64,000 nucleotides of DNA, from contig NZ_JACXJA010000031.1 of NCBI RefSeq assembly GCF_014705615.1, positions 1 through 64,000 of the forward strand, written 5' to 3'. The position numbers and the translations under genes are program-made. This stretch comes from Paenibacillus oceani (GTDB lineage Bacteria; Bacillota; Bacilli; Paenibacillales; NBRC-103111). Shown one piece after another: positions 35,509-44,418 of this stretch (within the stretch, counting starts at the first letter, position 1; the number at the start of each line of letters is the position of its first letter). The notes below the pieces were generated by a model, which saw only the letters and a list, made by a program, of their open reading frames with translations, searched no databases and was not told the DNA's origin.

Positions 35509-36366
35509 ATGTACGATGAGCCGATCTACTATCAGGACAACATGCTGCGGATCAAAACTTTACAGCATATGAAAATCAGGGAGCCGTTGCAAAGGAAGTG
35601 GCACTACCACCGGGAGCTCGAATTTTTGTACATTCAGGAGGGCGTGCTTCAGATTCGCGTGCAGGAGCGCGTATTCACCCTGGAGCCTGGAGACGTCTTG
35701 CTGATCGGCGCCTCCCAGCCGCATGTCACCTGGTCGGTGCTGTCGGAGAAAGTCGTGTACCTCATTTTGCATTTCGATATGCACGCTTATTCCGATCCCT
35801 CCGTCATGCTGTATTACCGGACATTTTATGAAATCGACGGTCCGCTCAGCCGATACAATGATTGGTTTCAGACCGATCCCCAGTTGAAGTCGGATATTGG
35901 CGATGCCATTACGTGCATTCACCGGGAAATGGAGAGCAGACGCAGAGGATACGAAATCGCAATCGACCTTCATGTGAAGCGGCTGCTGCTGACCATTGTC
36001 CGAAGCGAGCAAAATAACATGGAAAATTGGAACGAGCCCCCGTCCGCCTACAATCTGCACCCGGTCTTTGATTATGTCGACAAGCACTTGTCCGGCAAAA
36101 TCGAGATGGAGACGATCAGCAAAATGACGAACATGAGTTATCATTATTTCTCCAAATATTTCAAGAAGATCATCGGCGTATCGTTTGTCGAATACGTCAA
36201 CATGCAAAGAGTCAGAAAAGCGGAAAGACTGCTATTGACCGAAAGCGTGAATATAACGGAAATCGCCGAGAAAGTCGGCATCAGCAACATGACGCATTTC
36301 TACGAGCTGTTCAAACGTTATAACCGCTGCTCTCCGAAAGAGTATATACAACGGCTTACGCCGTGA
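35509..36366 (+). CDS. AraC-family regulator with cupin N-terminal domain
   Basis: This 285-residue regulator has an N-terminal cupin-like arm (about residues 20-110; HYHRELEFLYIQEGVLQI, then FTLEPGDVLLIGASQPH) and an AraC HTH pair at the C-terminus (about 185-285; ETISKMTNMSYHYFSKYFKKIIGVSF and ITEIAEKVGISNMTHFYELFKRY). The ATG at 35509 is chosen because earlier codons in the long frame are not family-like; a GAGGG lies upstream at long spacing. Its divergent position to the sugar-binding lipoprotein gene suggests it controls that gene and the giant lyase in response to a carbohydrate. The ligand is not known. Confidence 0.85.
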   Translation: MYDEPIYYQDNMLRIKTLQHMKIREPLQRKWHYHRELEFLYIQEGVLQIRVQERVFTLEPGDVLLIGASQPHVTWSVLSEKVVYLILHFDMHAYSDPSVMLYYRTFYEIDGPLSRYNDWFQTDPQLKSDIGDAITCIHREMESRRRGYEIAIDLHVKRLLLTIVRSEQNNMENWNEPPSAYNLHPVFDYVDKHLSGKIEMETISKMTNMSYHYFSKYFKKIIGVSFVEYVNMQRVRKAERLLLTESVNITEIAEKVGISNMTHFYELFKRYNRCSPKEYIQRLTP

Positions 36367-36371
36367 CCGAA

Positions 36372-36395
36372 AGCCGATCAAGCGGCGATTTTTTG
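36372..36395 (+). terminator. Weak terminator after the AraC gene
   Basis: A short GCCG/CGGC stem is followed by GATTTTTT. The stem is only four pairs, so efficiency is doubtful. Confidence 0.4.
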
Positions 36396-36435
36396 TAACC
36401 GGTTTCAAAAATAAGCGGTATGAAGAACAGCAAAA

Positions 36436-36463
36436 GGCATTCCGCTACGAAAAGCGGAATGCC
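36436..36463 (-). terminator. Terminator of the diaminopropionate operon
   Basis: An 11-base inverted repeat (GGCATTCCGCT with AGCGGAATGCC) around a short loop, with TTTTG on the minus strand. It lies about 90 bases past the stop codon of the SbnB-like gene. Confidence 0.7.
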
Positions 36464-36549
36464 CAGGGTACGTTCGTTCCCTACTATATCGGATCGAGGA
36501 AATACCGTTTTGCGCAGCAACCTGAATTCCGGACGACCACGATCTCCGA

Positions 36550-37521
36550 CTACCCGTTCGGCAACCTGATTCCTTTCCCCAGCCGCAGCGCCTCCCGCAC
36601 GTAATAACCGGCGATCCCGATATCGAACACGGCGAGCCCCATCGGGTTAAAAAACACCGGCTCCTCTTCGTCCAGCGAGTCCAGCCCTTCCCGGCAGACA
36701 ATGTCTGCGAACGTAAGGACGTCCGACTCCTGCAGGCCGTGATGAAGAAACAACTGCTCCACGTCGGTATTCTCCCGGCATACTTCCCGCCAGTCGTCCA
36801 CTACGATTCCTTTCGCATGGGCTACGCTTTCCGGCTTATAGTCCCGAAGAGAGATGTTCAGCAGCAGCGTCCCTTCCGGCGGCGTCTCGTCGATATACCG
36901 TTGGGCGGATACCGTACATGTAGCAAAAACATCGGATCCGCGATACACCGGGCGCCAATCGTCCGCTATGTCGGTTATACCGCGAACCGCCTCGGGTACG
37001 GTTGCCCGGTCGATTCCTTTCAGATCGTACAAGGTTACCCGCTCCAGCCGATCCCCTAATAAAGAAGCGCACATGTCCAGGTGAAGACGCCCGATCGGCC
37101 CCCATCCGACAATTCCGACCCTCAGCTTAGCCGGATGTCTCGCCGCGATGTACGCTCTAAGCATAAGCCCGCTGACTGCCGCCGTCCTCAACCCATTCAG
37201 CAATCCGCAGTGCAGAAAAGCGACGGGCTCGCCGGTTGCCGCATCATTCAAAATAATCGTATTATGCGCTCTGGGCAGTCCGAGACGGTGATTGTCCGGA
37301 AAGCTGGCGATCCATTTAATCCCCGCCATAGAGACACTTCCGCCGACGAAAGCCGGCATCGCGATGATCCGATTTTGCGGCTCCCGGAAACGCAAGTATG
37401 GCTTCAGCGGATGAACGCAATCCCCGGCGTCCTTTAACCGGATTATCTCTTCCACGATCTCCGTCAGCTTCCCCCAGTCGATCCCGATCTCGCGAATAGG
37501 ACCGTCATGTAAATAAATCAT
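36550..37521 (-). CDS. sbnB: SbnB-like N-(dicarboxyethyl)-diaminopropionate dehydrogenase
   Basis: This 323-residue protein belongs to the ornithine cyclodeaminase/mu-crystallin family and has the SbnB pattern: HNTIILNDAATGEPVAFL, RTAAVSGL and the Rossmann motif GIVGWGPIGRLHLDM. In staphyloferrin B synthesis SbnB oxidatively cleaves N-(1-amino-1-carboxyl-2-ethyl)-glutamate to L-2,3-diaminopropionate and 2-oxoglutarate with NAD. The ATG at 37521 lies behind AGGGAGGCTAG and is three bases after the SbnA stop, so the genes are coupled. The pairing with SbnA gives strong support. An alternative, ornithine cyclodeaminase, is less likely because of the neighbour. Confidence 0.88.
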   Translation of the reverse strand: MIYLHDGPIREIGIDWGKLTEIVEEIIRLKDAGDCVHPLKPYLRFREPQNRIIAMPAFVGGSVSMAGIKWIASFPDNHRLGLPRAHNTIILNDAATGEPVAFLHCGLLNGLRTAAVSGLMLRAYIAARHPAKLRVGIVGWGPIGRLHLDMCASLLGDRLERVTLYDLKGIDRATVPEAVRGITDIADDWRPVYRGSDVFATCTVSAQRYIDETPPEGTLLLNISLRDYKPESVAHAKGIVVDDWREVCRENTDVEQLFLHHGLQESDVLTFADIVCREGLDSLDEEEPVFFNPMGLAVFDIGIAGYYVREALRLGKGIRLPNG

Positions 37522-37524
37522 GCG

Positions 37525-38511
37525 CTAGCCTCCCTGCGATACACGTACCGGATCGTATGAAAGCTCCCGCCGCACCCATTCGTCATCGTACACGGTGTCC
37601 AAGTACCGCTCTCCCCGGTCCGGCAATATAGCCGCACAGACGGCCCTTTCGGGTATGCTAACAGCCATTTGCCGGATCGCCGTAATGACGCCCCCGGACG
37701 AAGCTCCCGCCAAAATCGACTCGTACCGGACCAAATCCCGGCAGCCTTGAATACAATCGATATCCGATACATATTGGACATGGTCGGCTACATCCGGCCG
37801 GTAAAGATGAGGCGTCACCCCCGCTCCCAGACCCGGCAATATCCGGCTGCCTTTCTCCCCGCCAAAAATTACGCTCCCGGCGGCGTCGACCGCTACAATC
37901 TTTGTGGCCCATCCCCGGCTGCGGACATACTCCCGGCATCCCCGTATCGTGCCGCAGGAGCTGACCCCGCAAAATAAATAATCGACCTCGCCGAGCCGTT
38001 CCCCGATTTCCCTCATCGTCGTTTCCTGATGGGCCGCATAGTTATCCGGATTCCCGTACTGGTTCGTCCAATAAGCATGAGGCAGCTGCCGAAGCAGCTC
38101 GCCGACTCTCCGGATGCGCGCCGGCAAATATTCGCCCGTCTCTTCATCGGGCCTGTCGACCAGATCGATCTCCCCGCCGAAACAACGGATGATCCCCTTA
38201 TGCTGCTCGGTCGTGCGGGGATCGATCACGCATATAAACCGCAGCCCCAAATAACCGCACAATTGCGCAAGACTGATCGCCAGATTGCCCGAGCTTGATT
38301 CTACGACAACCGTATCGCCGGTCACGTCTCCGCGGCGTGCTGCCTCGCGCAGCATATGCAGCGCGGGTCTGTCTTTGGAGCTGCCTCCGGGGTTCATCCA
38401 CTCCAGCTTTCCGAACACCTGAAACGGCACATCGGCGAAAAGACGTTTGAACCGTATTAACGGAGTGCCGCCAATGGCATCGGCTATTCCACCCTCGAGT
38501 TCCACTTGCAT
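37525..38511 (-). CDS. sbnA: SbnA-like PLP-dependent synthase
   Basis: This 328-residue protein is a cysteine-synthase/cystathionine-beta-synthase-like type-II PLP enzyme with the PLP-lysine motif in PGGSSKDRPA and a later SSSGNLAISLA and GVSSCGTIRGCREY. SbnA condenses O-phospho-L-serine with L-glutamate to N-(1-amino-1-carboxyl-2-ethyl)-glutamate, which SbnB turns into L-2,3-diaminopropionate. The ATG at 38511 is chosen because earlier residues (to 38586) are not family-like and overlap the upstream gene. It is seven bases past the stop of the adenylate-forming gene. Together with SbnB it should make diaminopropionate; no siderophore synthetase genes are nearby. Confidence 0.88.
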   Translation of the reverse strand: MQVELEGGIADAIGGTPLIRFKRLFADVPFQVFGKLEWMNPGGSSKDRPALHMLREAARRGDVTGDTVVVESSSGNLAISLAQLCGYLGLRFICVIDPRTTEQHKGIIRCFGGEIDLVDRPDEETGEYLPARIRRVGELLRQLPHAYWTNQYGNPDNYAAHQETTMREIGERLGEVDYLFCGVSSCGTIRGCREYVRSRGWATKIVAVDAAGSVIFGGEKGSRILPGLGAGVTPHLYRPDVADHVQYVSDIDCIQGCRDLVRYESILAGASSGGVITAIRQMAVSIPERAVCAAILPDRGERYLDTVYDDEWVRRELSYDPVRVSQGG

Positions 38512-38518
38512 CCCTTCT

Positions 38519-39742
38519 TCACTCGTAAACGATTTTTTTATTTTTGACGGCGCCGCGGTAGGCCTCGTCTTCAAAAGTGCCGCCAAGCACCTGGATCCGA
38601 TCCAGGAGGCCGGAGCGGATCATCGTCCCGATCTCCGGAATCCGATTATCCAGGTCGTGCCGGATTTGTTCCAATTGCTCCGCCGCCGGTTGCGGCCCGT
38701 GAATATATACGATCAGAGCGTTGCCCGCTACCTTCACCTGAACGCTCGCTTGCTCCAAATGCCAGAATACGACGCTTTCTATATCGTAAATGCTAATTTT
38801 CTCGCCGTGCTTCAGATCCGGACCGATTCGTTTCACGATACTTTGGAAGCTTTGGCGCGAGCGGCCGTCCGCCCATACAGGGCGCAGATCGCGAACGACA
38901 TCGTACGTAACGTAACGCACGGCGGGAAAAGCCTCCCTCACCGCGGAAGTCAGCACAAGCACCCTCTCCTCGTCGTCCGCCAGCGGCTCCAGATCCGCTC
39001 CGATCTCTTCCGGACGCAGCCCTTCCGCCACAAGTCCCTCCGCCAGCAAATACCGTCCGTGCTCATGGGAGAAGTAAGCGATCGTGCCGATTTCGATAGA
39101 GCCGTACGTATCCGTTATACACGTCTTGCCGATCCCCAGCCGGTCGGCCGTCCTCTCGATCCACGCCGGGGAAGCAATCTCGCCGACCAGAATCACATGG
39201 CGAATCCCATAAGACGCCGGATTTTCGGAAGCATGAAGGATACGGTCCAGAATCGACGGCATCGTATACAGCACTTCCGGCTTGAAAGCCGATAACCGCT
39301 CGATATGCCGCTCGACCGGCTGCCGAAACGACACCGATTCCACTTCCATTCCCAGCCGGCGAAATACGTCTACCGCCGTCGCCTCGGCATGCCCCGTTCC
39401 CATATCGGCCATGGCGGTCCGATAAGACGTTCCCAGAATGGTCCGGAACACGTCAAGCTTGATGCGGATATAGTGCTCCTCATCGGGCTCGGAGTAATAG
39501 ATCGATTTGCGCCGGCCGGAGCTGGTGCCGGATGTCTGATAACCATGTACGCCGTCACGCCCGGCTAGAGGATTACGGTCCGAATAGTAATGGGTCTCCA
39601 GCACAGAAGCCGTTATCAAGGGCAGGCTTTCCCAGTCCCGATCCTTCGCCTCATCCACCTGCCGGAGGCCGAGCAAAGGCAAGTACCAGGCAAAACGCAG
39701 CGCCATCTTCTCGATCGCCTGACGGCTTGTGAGCCGCTCCAT
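38519..39742 (-). CDS. PaaK-like adenylate-forming enzyme
   Basis: This protein of about 407 residues resembles phenylacetate-CoA ligase/coenzyme F390 synthetase-type adenylate-forming enzymes. The P-loop-like motif is YQTSGTSSGRRKSI, the central motif DTYGSIEIGTIAYF, and YVTYDVVRDLRP sits where the RTGD-type motif is expected. Such enzymes activate a carboxylic acid as acyl-AMP and transfer it to CoA, a carrier protein or an amine. The ATG at 39742 follows GGAGGAGGGGAAGG; the 48 extra residues of the longer frame are not supported. It is the first gene of the SbnA-SbnB operon, so it probably activates an acid for joining to diaminopropionate, or activates diaminopropionate itself. Neither a carrier nor a condensation domain is encoded here. 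Confidence 0.75.
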   Translation of the reverse strand: MERLTSRQAIEKMALRFAWYLPLLGLRQVDEAKDRDWESLPLITASVLETHYYSDRNPLAGRDGVHGYQTSGTSSGRRKSIYYSEPDEEHYIRIKLDVFRTILGTSYRTAMADMGTGHAEATAVDVFRRLGMEVESVSFRQPVERHIERLSAFKPEVLYTMPSILDRILHASENPASYGIRHVILVGEIASPAWIERTADRLGIGKTCITDTYGSIEIGTIAYFSHEHGRYLLAEGLVAEGLRPEEIGADLEPLADDEERVLVLTSAVREAFPAVRYVTYDVVRDLRPVWADGRSRQSFQSIVKRIGPDLKHGEKISIYDIESVVFWHLEQASVQVKVAGNALIVYIHGPQPAAEQLEQIRHDLDNRIPEIGTMIRSGLLDRIQVLGGTFEDEAYRGAVKNKKIVYE

Positions 39743-39969
39743 GCGCCTTCCCCTCCTCCTCCGCTGCTTGACCGGGCGGGCATCGCATCCCCTTTCCCTC
39801 CCGGTTCCTATAACATATGCGGGCCGCCCATACACGTTCGTTCCGAACCAAAAAAGGAATAGCTCCCGGCCATTTCCGGCTATCACCTATACCGCGCAGT
39901 CCCGTATGCTGTAGAGAACCCGGAACCAAGCATTTCCGCCACGAATCCACTTGAAAGGAGGAAACCGCT

Positions 39970-40761
39970 ATGAAACATTCCCAAAGTATCGTTACAAGCA
40001 AGCTGCTGAAAACAAAACTGCTGCTTCATCACCCGGAGCTTGCCAAACATATTCCCGCCACCTGCCCGTTCACACGAAGCGGTCTGCTTCGGATGCTGGA
40101 GCGTTATCGCATGGTATACGTAAAGCCGGATCGCGGTTCGCTCGGTATCGGGGTCATGCGGGTAGAGAAACGCGGATCTTCGTACCGGTATCAAAGCGGC
40201 GTCCGGCTTTTTACGTTTCGGACCTATGAGGAGCTTTTCCGGTCCCTCTCGAAGCGCATCGGGGGCAAGCGTTATTTGATCCAACAAGGGATTCATATGC
40301 TGCATTATAAGAAATGCCCGTTCGATTTCCGCGTCATGATTCAAAGGAATCCGTCCCGTAAATGGGAGCCAACCGGAACGGTCGGACGCGTCGCGCATCC
40401 CCGGAAGGTGGTTACGAACGGGAGTCAGGGCAGCACCATTTATCCGGCAGCCGACCTCCTTAAGCCGCACGTGAGAGACGGCAAAACCGCGGGACTTCTG
40501 CACAGGATGAACCGCATCGCCCGCTTGACCGCCGCTTTATTCAGCCGCACCTATCCGGCTATGAACGAGCTCGGACTCGATATTGCCGTCGATCGCAGCC
40601 TCACTCCGTGGATCTTGGAGGTGAATACCCGGCCCGACCCCTGCCCGTTCACCAAACTTAAGCAGCGGCATACCATCAATAAGATCGTAGCCTACGGCAA
40701 AGCTTACGGGAGACATTACTGCCTGACCTGCTCCAAGGCGAAAAAGGGGGCCGTGAAATAA
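39970..40761 (+). CDS. YheC/YheD-family ATP-grasp protein
   Basis: This 263-residue protein is a YheC/YheD (endospore coat-associated) ATP-grasp homologue. The core motifs are YVKPDRGSLGIGVMRV, FDFRVMIQRN and the metal/ATP motif DIAVDRSLTPWILEVNTRP. The family is tied to Bacillus spore coats but its reaction is unknown; ATP-grasp enzymes ligate a carboxylate to an amine or thiol. The start ATG at 39970 has an exceptional AAAGGAGGAAA. It is divergent from the diaminopropionate operon and about 230 bases from it, so a shared regulatory region is possible. Whether it uses diaminopropionate is speculation. Confidence 0.85.
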   Translation: MKHSQSIVTSKLLKTKLLLHHPELAKHIPATCPFTRSGLLRMLERYRMVYVKPDRGSLGIGVMRVEKRGSSYRYQSGVRLFTFRTYEELFRSLSKRIGGKRYLIQQGIHMLHYKKCPFDFRVMIQRNPSRKWEPTGTVGRVAHPRKVVTNGSQGSTIYPAADLLKPHVRDGKTAGLLHRMNRIARLTAALFSRTYPAMNELGLDIAVDRSLTPWILEVNTRPDPCPFTKLKQRHTINKIVAYGKAYGRHYCLTCSKAKKGAVK

Positions 40762-40799
40762 GCCGAACTGCTGTGCCCTGTATATGCGTTGGAACGGAC

Positions 40800-40828
40800 A
40801 AAGAGCACCTTCCGCAGGTGCTCTTTGA
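40800..40828. terminator. Bidirectional terminator, GCACC type
   Basis: AAAGAGCACCT pairs with AGGTGCTCTTT around a short loop, with A and T tracts on both sides. It separates the ATP-grasp gene and the SWIM gene, which converge. Confidence 0.8.
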
Positions 40829-40841
40829 AAAGCGAATTCGA

Positions 40842-42518
40842 TTACGGCTTGCCCAGGTTTAACAACTCTTCCCGAAAAGCCGGTCTATTGGGATAGGTCT
40901 CAAGCAGCAGCTTCGTCATGTTTTGAGCGGCTTCGCTGCCGGCTGCTTGTTGAAGCATGCGGATGACCCGGCACACATTTTTATACTCTTTTCTGTTAGT
41001 CGATTGCTCCGCCAACGCAACAATGTAACTATGGAATAATTCCGCCACTTCTCCGGGAAACACCTTATGCAAATAAGAATAAAACTGTTCAATTCTTCCG
41101 GGCTGCTTCCTGACATAAGCCAAAAGCCGGGAATGTTCCTGCTCTTCCACCAAAATCTTCGTATAAATCGTGCGGGGCCACGCTTCCTTCTCCATCTGGT
41201 CCAACATGCGCCGATACACAGGCGGCCACTCGGCGGGCGGGTACGTATCCCGGACCGGGGCATAGTACGAATAATCTCCGTCCAGAATCAGCTCCACTCC
41301 AACCTCGCGCTGCAGCTCCAGTTGTCCGGAGAGACGATACGCTTCGTAACGACGCTTTTTCCATGAAGACACCAAACCTGGAAAACCCTTCTCTTTACTT
41401 AATCGTTCCCCTTCTTCAGCCAGCTGGATAACCTCATCATACCGGCATCCCCGGAACGCTTCCTGAATGGCGAGCTCCCGGAAGTTTGAGAGGTGCAGCT
41501 GGCTTTTCCCATATTCCGCCGCCTGCTCATCCCCTTCATGGCTTTGGATCAGCCGATAACGGATCATGGCTATTCGCTCGGCAACATAGCTCTCCCTCCC
41601 GGTTTGCCTCGACACGAGGTCGGATGCGCGTTGCTCCCATTTTTGCCGAAGCTCTGCGTTCACAGCCAAGCGGGAAGCCGCTTCGATTAACTCCAACTGC
41701 TCATCCGACCAACCGTCATAACGCCGCTGCCCTGATTCATTCAGCAGCGTATGAAACAGCCGTGTCTTGTCTTCCGGCGAGAGTGGATCGGACTGTGACG
41801 TTATCTCGTAAATCCCTTCCAGACTTTGAGCAATGACAGCCCCGATCGTACCAGAGGAATCGTCCGAACGTTCGTTCAGTTCAACCATTCCCTCCACCAC
41901 ACACAGGTGAAGCTCAACCGCCCGAACCCATTCTTCGCGCTCCGCCGCCTCAAACGCCCTTTCGGCTACCTTTTCCGCCCCTTCAACCGCGCCGTCAACA
42001 CTTCTCCAATCGATGAAGCCATGACGGTCCGCATTGGCATCGATCGTCAAGCGGATCATCTTTCGGCAGTTATCCAATTCCGCAGCCCCTCCCGCTTTGG
42101 CCACGTGGAGGTTAATACGTTGCTTCACCACTTTGGAATCGGCTGCAAGAGACAACAGCAATTGAACCAGGCTTTCTTTGCTTTCCGCTTCCAACAGCTG
42201 CTCTAAGCTTTCCTTTGCTGTCCGCTGATCGGCTCGCTCCGGCTGCTCGGCCAACTGGTCCCGCAGCTCGATCAGAGCCGCGGCCTGGTGCTTGCAGACA
42301 GGTCCGTAATCATAAGGGCAATCGCATTCAGCGGAAACTACATTCCCCGACTCGTCCAGTTCCACATAAACTTCGTAGAGCTCGCTTCCTTCCACCTCCG
42401 CATAATAAGTGCCGTCCTCTTGTTCCTCTATCGAGAGTACGGAACCTTCGTCTGCATAAGCTTGCCCTCGGGCCAAAATAACGGGGTCAATCCATTTGTC
42501 CAGGTTATTCAGATTCAA
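40842..42518 (-). CDS. SWIM zinc-finger domain protein
   Basis: This 558-residue protein has a SWIM domain at about residues 45-85: CDCPYDYGPVCKH carries the CxC...CxH zinc ligands. The rest (about 90-558) is helical and has no recognised domain. SWIM proteins bind DNA or proteins; plant and bacterial members include helicase partners. It starts at TTG 42518 (behind GGAAGGGAGG), overlapping the upstream gene by 14 bases, so it is translationally coupled. It ends a three-gene operon with a protein of unknown function and a UPF0158-like protein. The function is unknown; a DNA-repair or phage-related role would be speculation. Confidence 0.78.
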   Translation of the reverse strand: MNLNNLDKWIDPVILARGQAYADEGSVLSIEEQEDGTYYAEVEGSELYEVYVELDESGNVVSAECDCPYDYGPVCKHQAAALIELRDQLAEQPERADQRTAKESLEQLLEAESKESLVQLLLSLAADSKVVKQRINLHVAKAGGAAELDNCRKMIRLTIDANADRHGFIDWRSVDGAVEGAEKVAERAFEAAEREEWVRAVELHLCVVEGMVELNERSDDSSGTIGAVIAQSLEGIYEITSQSDPLSPEDKTRLFHTLLNESGQRRYDGWSDEQLELIEAASRLAVNAELRQKWEQRASDLVSRQTGRESYVAERIAMIRYRLIQSHEGDEQAAEYGKSQLHLSNFRELAIQEAFRGCRYDEVIQLAEEGERLSKEKGFPGLVSSWKKRRYEAYRLSGQLELQREVGVELILDGDYSYYAPVRDTYPPAEWPPVYRRMLDQMEKEAWPRTIYTKILVEEQEHSRLLAYVRKQPGRIEQFYSYLHKVFPGEVAELFHSYIVALAEQSTNRKEYKNVCRVIRMLQQAAGSEAAQNMTKLLLETYPNRPAFREELLNLGKP

Positions 42519-42933
42519 GCCGTGGTGCCTCCCTTCCAGTCAGCTCCTCTAAAGTGTCCGGTTGTTTTTTCTTTTCATCCCGCTTCACATAGTGGGTAGA
42601 ATAGTACCGCTCAACCCGGATGTCACCTGATTTGGAGAACCGGAGCAGACGTTTCGGCCCTTTTCCCCATCTGTAATAGGCTGTGTACGATTCCTTAAGG
42701 CTCAGTTCCCCTACCGCTTGCCGAAATTGTTGCATAATGAAGCTGAGCTGCGCCAGATTACCGCGAATCACCCTTTCCAGGTACGGAACATTGCCAAATC
42801 TCCATTCCTCTACGAGCTGTGGAGTCACCTTCTCCATCTTCAGAAACAAATCCAACGGGCTCGCATATCCTTTTTCCCAGATCAATTGATGCACGGTATG
42901 TCGAACTTTTTTTTGCAGTTCTTGACGATTCAA
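42505..42933 (-). CDS. Unknown protein in the SWIM operon
   Basis: This 142-residue protein is charged and mostly helical. It starts MNRQELQKKVRHTVHQLIWEKGYASPLD and has a basic middle (KGPKRLLRFSK). I do not recognise a family. It starts at a TTG (42933) with a GGGGGATTTG site upstream and overlaps the SWIM gene by 14 bases, which argues for a real gene and co-regulation. No motif, membrane helix or signal is visible. It is likely cytoplasmic. Confidence 0.6.
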   Translation of the reverse strand: MNRQELQKKVRHTVHQLIWEKGYASPLDLFLKMEKVTPQLVEEWRFGNVPYLERVIRGNLAQLSFIMQQFRQAVGELSLKESYTAYYRWGKGPKRLLRFSKSGDIRVERYYSTHYVKRDEKKKQPDTLEELTGREAPRLESE

Positions 42934-42947
42934 ATCAAATCCCCCAC

Positions 42948-43406
42948 TTATAAGGCCGAATAATTGGAATCATTCGCTTTATACTTTAAATTTAATTCTT
43001 CGTAATCCAAGCCTTCTTCTTCTAACCACTCCCGGATGACTTCCTCCGCATGCTTTAGCTCGAATTGATTCCACGGGTCCCACAGATTCAAGTCGTACAA
43101 CGTATCCTTGAATCCCCGGAAAGGCCTGTTCCTGTCAAGGGCTGCGAGCAGCAGGTTGTCCGGGTCCGATTCCGTAGTCTGCGCAAACTTGGTCATCACC
43201 GCATACGCTTCTCTCGAATCGATTTTCGGAATATTCACATATCGTCCTTCGCTTGCTTCATCATCCCAATCAATTCCCGGTACCCCTGTATCCTTTTCGT
43301 CCAGGTCCAGGATGACTTCTCCGGTCTGCAAATCCAAATAATACGGATGCTCGAAGCCACTCTCCAAGTAAGCATCGATTAGCTCGTCCATCAGTTGCAC
43401 TCGCAT
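42948..43406 (-). CDS. UPF0158-family protein
   Basis: This 152-residue acidic protein has the pattern of UPF0158-type proteins: YYLDLQTGEVILDLDEKD near the N-terminus and ALDRNRPFRGFKDTLYDL then W-rich and LEEEGLDYEEL near the C-terminus. The function is unknown. The ATG at 43406 is chosen (behind AGAGGGC); upstream codons are not family-like. It is the first gene of the three-gene operon leading to the unknown protein (gap 14 bases) and the SWIM protein, so their functions are probably linked. Confidence 0.72.
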   Translation of the reverse strand: MRVQLMDELIDAYLESGFEHPYYLDLQTGEVILDLDEKDTGVPGIDWDDEASEGRYVNIPKIDSREAYAVMTKFAQTTESDPDNLLLAALDRNRPFRGFKDTLYDLNLWDPWNQFELKHAEEVIREWLEEEGLDYEELNLKYKANDSNYSAL

Positions 43407-43566
43407 AATGAATCGCCCTCTCATCGATTTCTTTTTTTCATGGATTTCTTTTTTTCATTTTAACAGATCAGCCTTCAAGCTTACACTTCCCCTTCTACGA
43501 TTCGCTTGAATCAAAAAAAGCCAAAATTGACATTCTAAATCCATATGGCGTCCAGGAGGGATGAGG

Positions 43567-44322
43567 ATGAAAAAAAAGCTATCGGTTCAGACGCTGGCAA
43601 TCGGACTAGGGTGTAGCTTGGTACTCTTGTCTGCTTGCTCGGCCAATCGGGAGGTGCGCCCCCGATCCGTTACCGAACCTGCTCCGATCATTCGTTCGGG
43701 GAAGCAAGCGGACGATCCCGATTTGTACTTCGGCGATCTGGGGGTCGAGCAGCAGTTCAAAGAGCATCGTAAGCGGAGTCTCGCTATCGCAGAATCGGAC
43801 CGGAAAACGCTGGTGGACCCGAATGGGTTTCCGCTTATCCGGCAGCACCCAAAACCACCTACGCCCCCGGGCCCCGGGAACCATGTGGAACAACTCATTA
43901 AAATCGCCCAGTCTTATATCGGCACTCCTTACGCGTACGGTTCCGACCGGACGGAGCCTTCCACGTTCGATTGTTCCGATTTTACGCGGTGGGTGTTCCT
44001 GACTTCGCTTGGGATGGACTTGCCGTGGGATTCGAGAAGTCAAGCGGCTTATGTGAACGCCTTCTCCAAAAAAACGTACACCTCCTTAAAGGAGGCCAAA
44101 CGCGGCGATCTGATGTTTTTTTCCAGCTACAGAGGGAACAAGGCCGCTGACTACAAAAATTTGAAACCGGCAGATCGGATCATTACTCACGTTGGCATCT
44201 ATATGGGGAACGGGAAGATCATCCACTCTCCTTCCAAAAACAGCGGAGGCGTCCATATCGGACCGTTGACCTGGAGGCAGCTGAACAACCGGTTTACTTT
44301 GGGAGGGAGTATTCTCGACTAG
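43567..44322 (+). CDS. NlpC/P60-family lipoprotein
   Basis: This 251-residue lipoprotein (lipobox LSAC at Cys24) has an NlpC/P60 cell-wall peptidase domain from about residue 110. The catalytic Cys is in FDCSDFTRW and the His pair in THVGIYMGNGKIIHSP. Such enzymes cleave the gamma-D-glutamyl-diaminopimelate bond of peptidoglycan stem peptides. The linker before the domain is Pro-rich (KPPTPPGPGNHV). The ATG at 43567 is chosen because AGGAGG lies seven bases ahead of it and only two bases ahead of the earlier ATG at 43561. It is probably a wall hydrolase for growth or sporulation. Confidence 0.86.
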   Translation: MKKKLSVQTLAIGLGCSLVLLSACSANREVRPRSVTEPAPIIRSGKQADDPDLYFGDLGVEQQFKEHRKRSLAIAESDRKTLVDPNGFPLIRQHPKPPTPPGPGNHVEQLIKIAQSYIGTPYAYGSDRTEPSTFDCSDFTRWVFLTSLGMDLPWDSRSQAAYVNAFSKKTYTSLKEAKRGDLMFFSSYRGNKAADYKNLKPADRIITHVGIYMGNGKIIHSPSKNSGGVHIGPLTWRQLNNRFTLGGSILD

Positions 44323-44418
44323 ATTTCGTTCGAGTTTATCCTCCCTTAACAATCGGGGGTTATAGTGGAACTAAGCAGCCGAGCTATATACTCTCATCAA
44401 AGAAAGGAATTCAAACCT

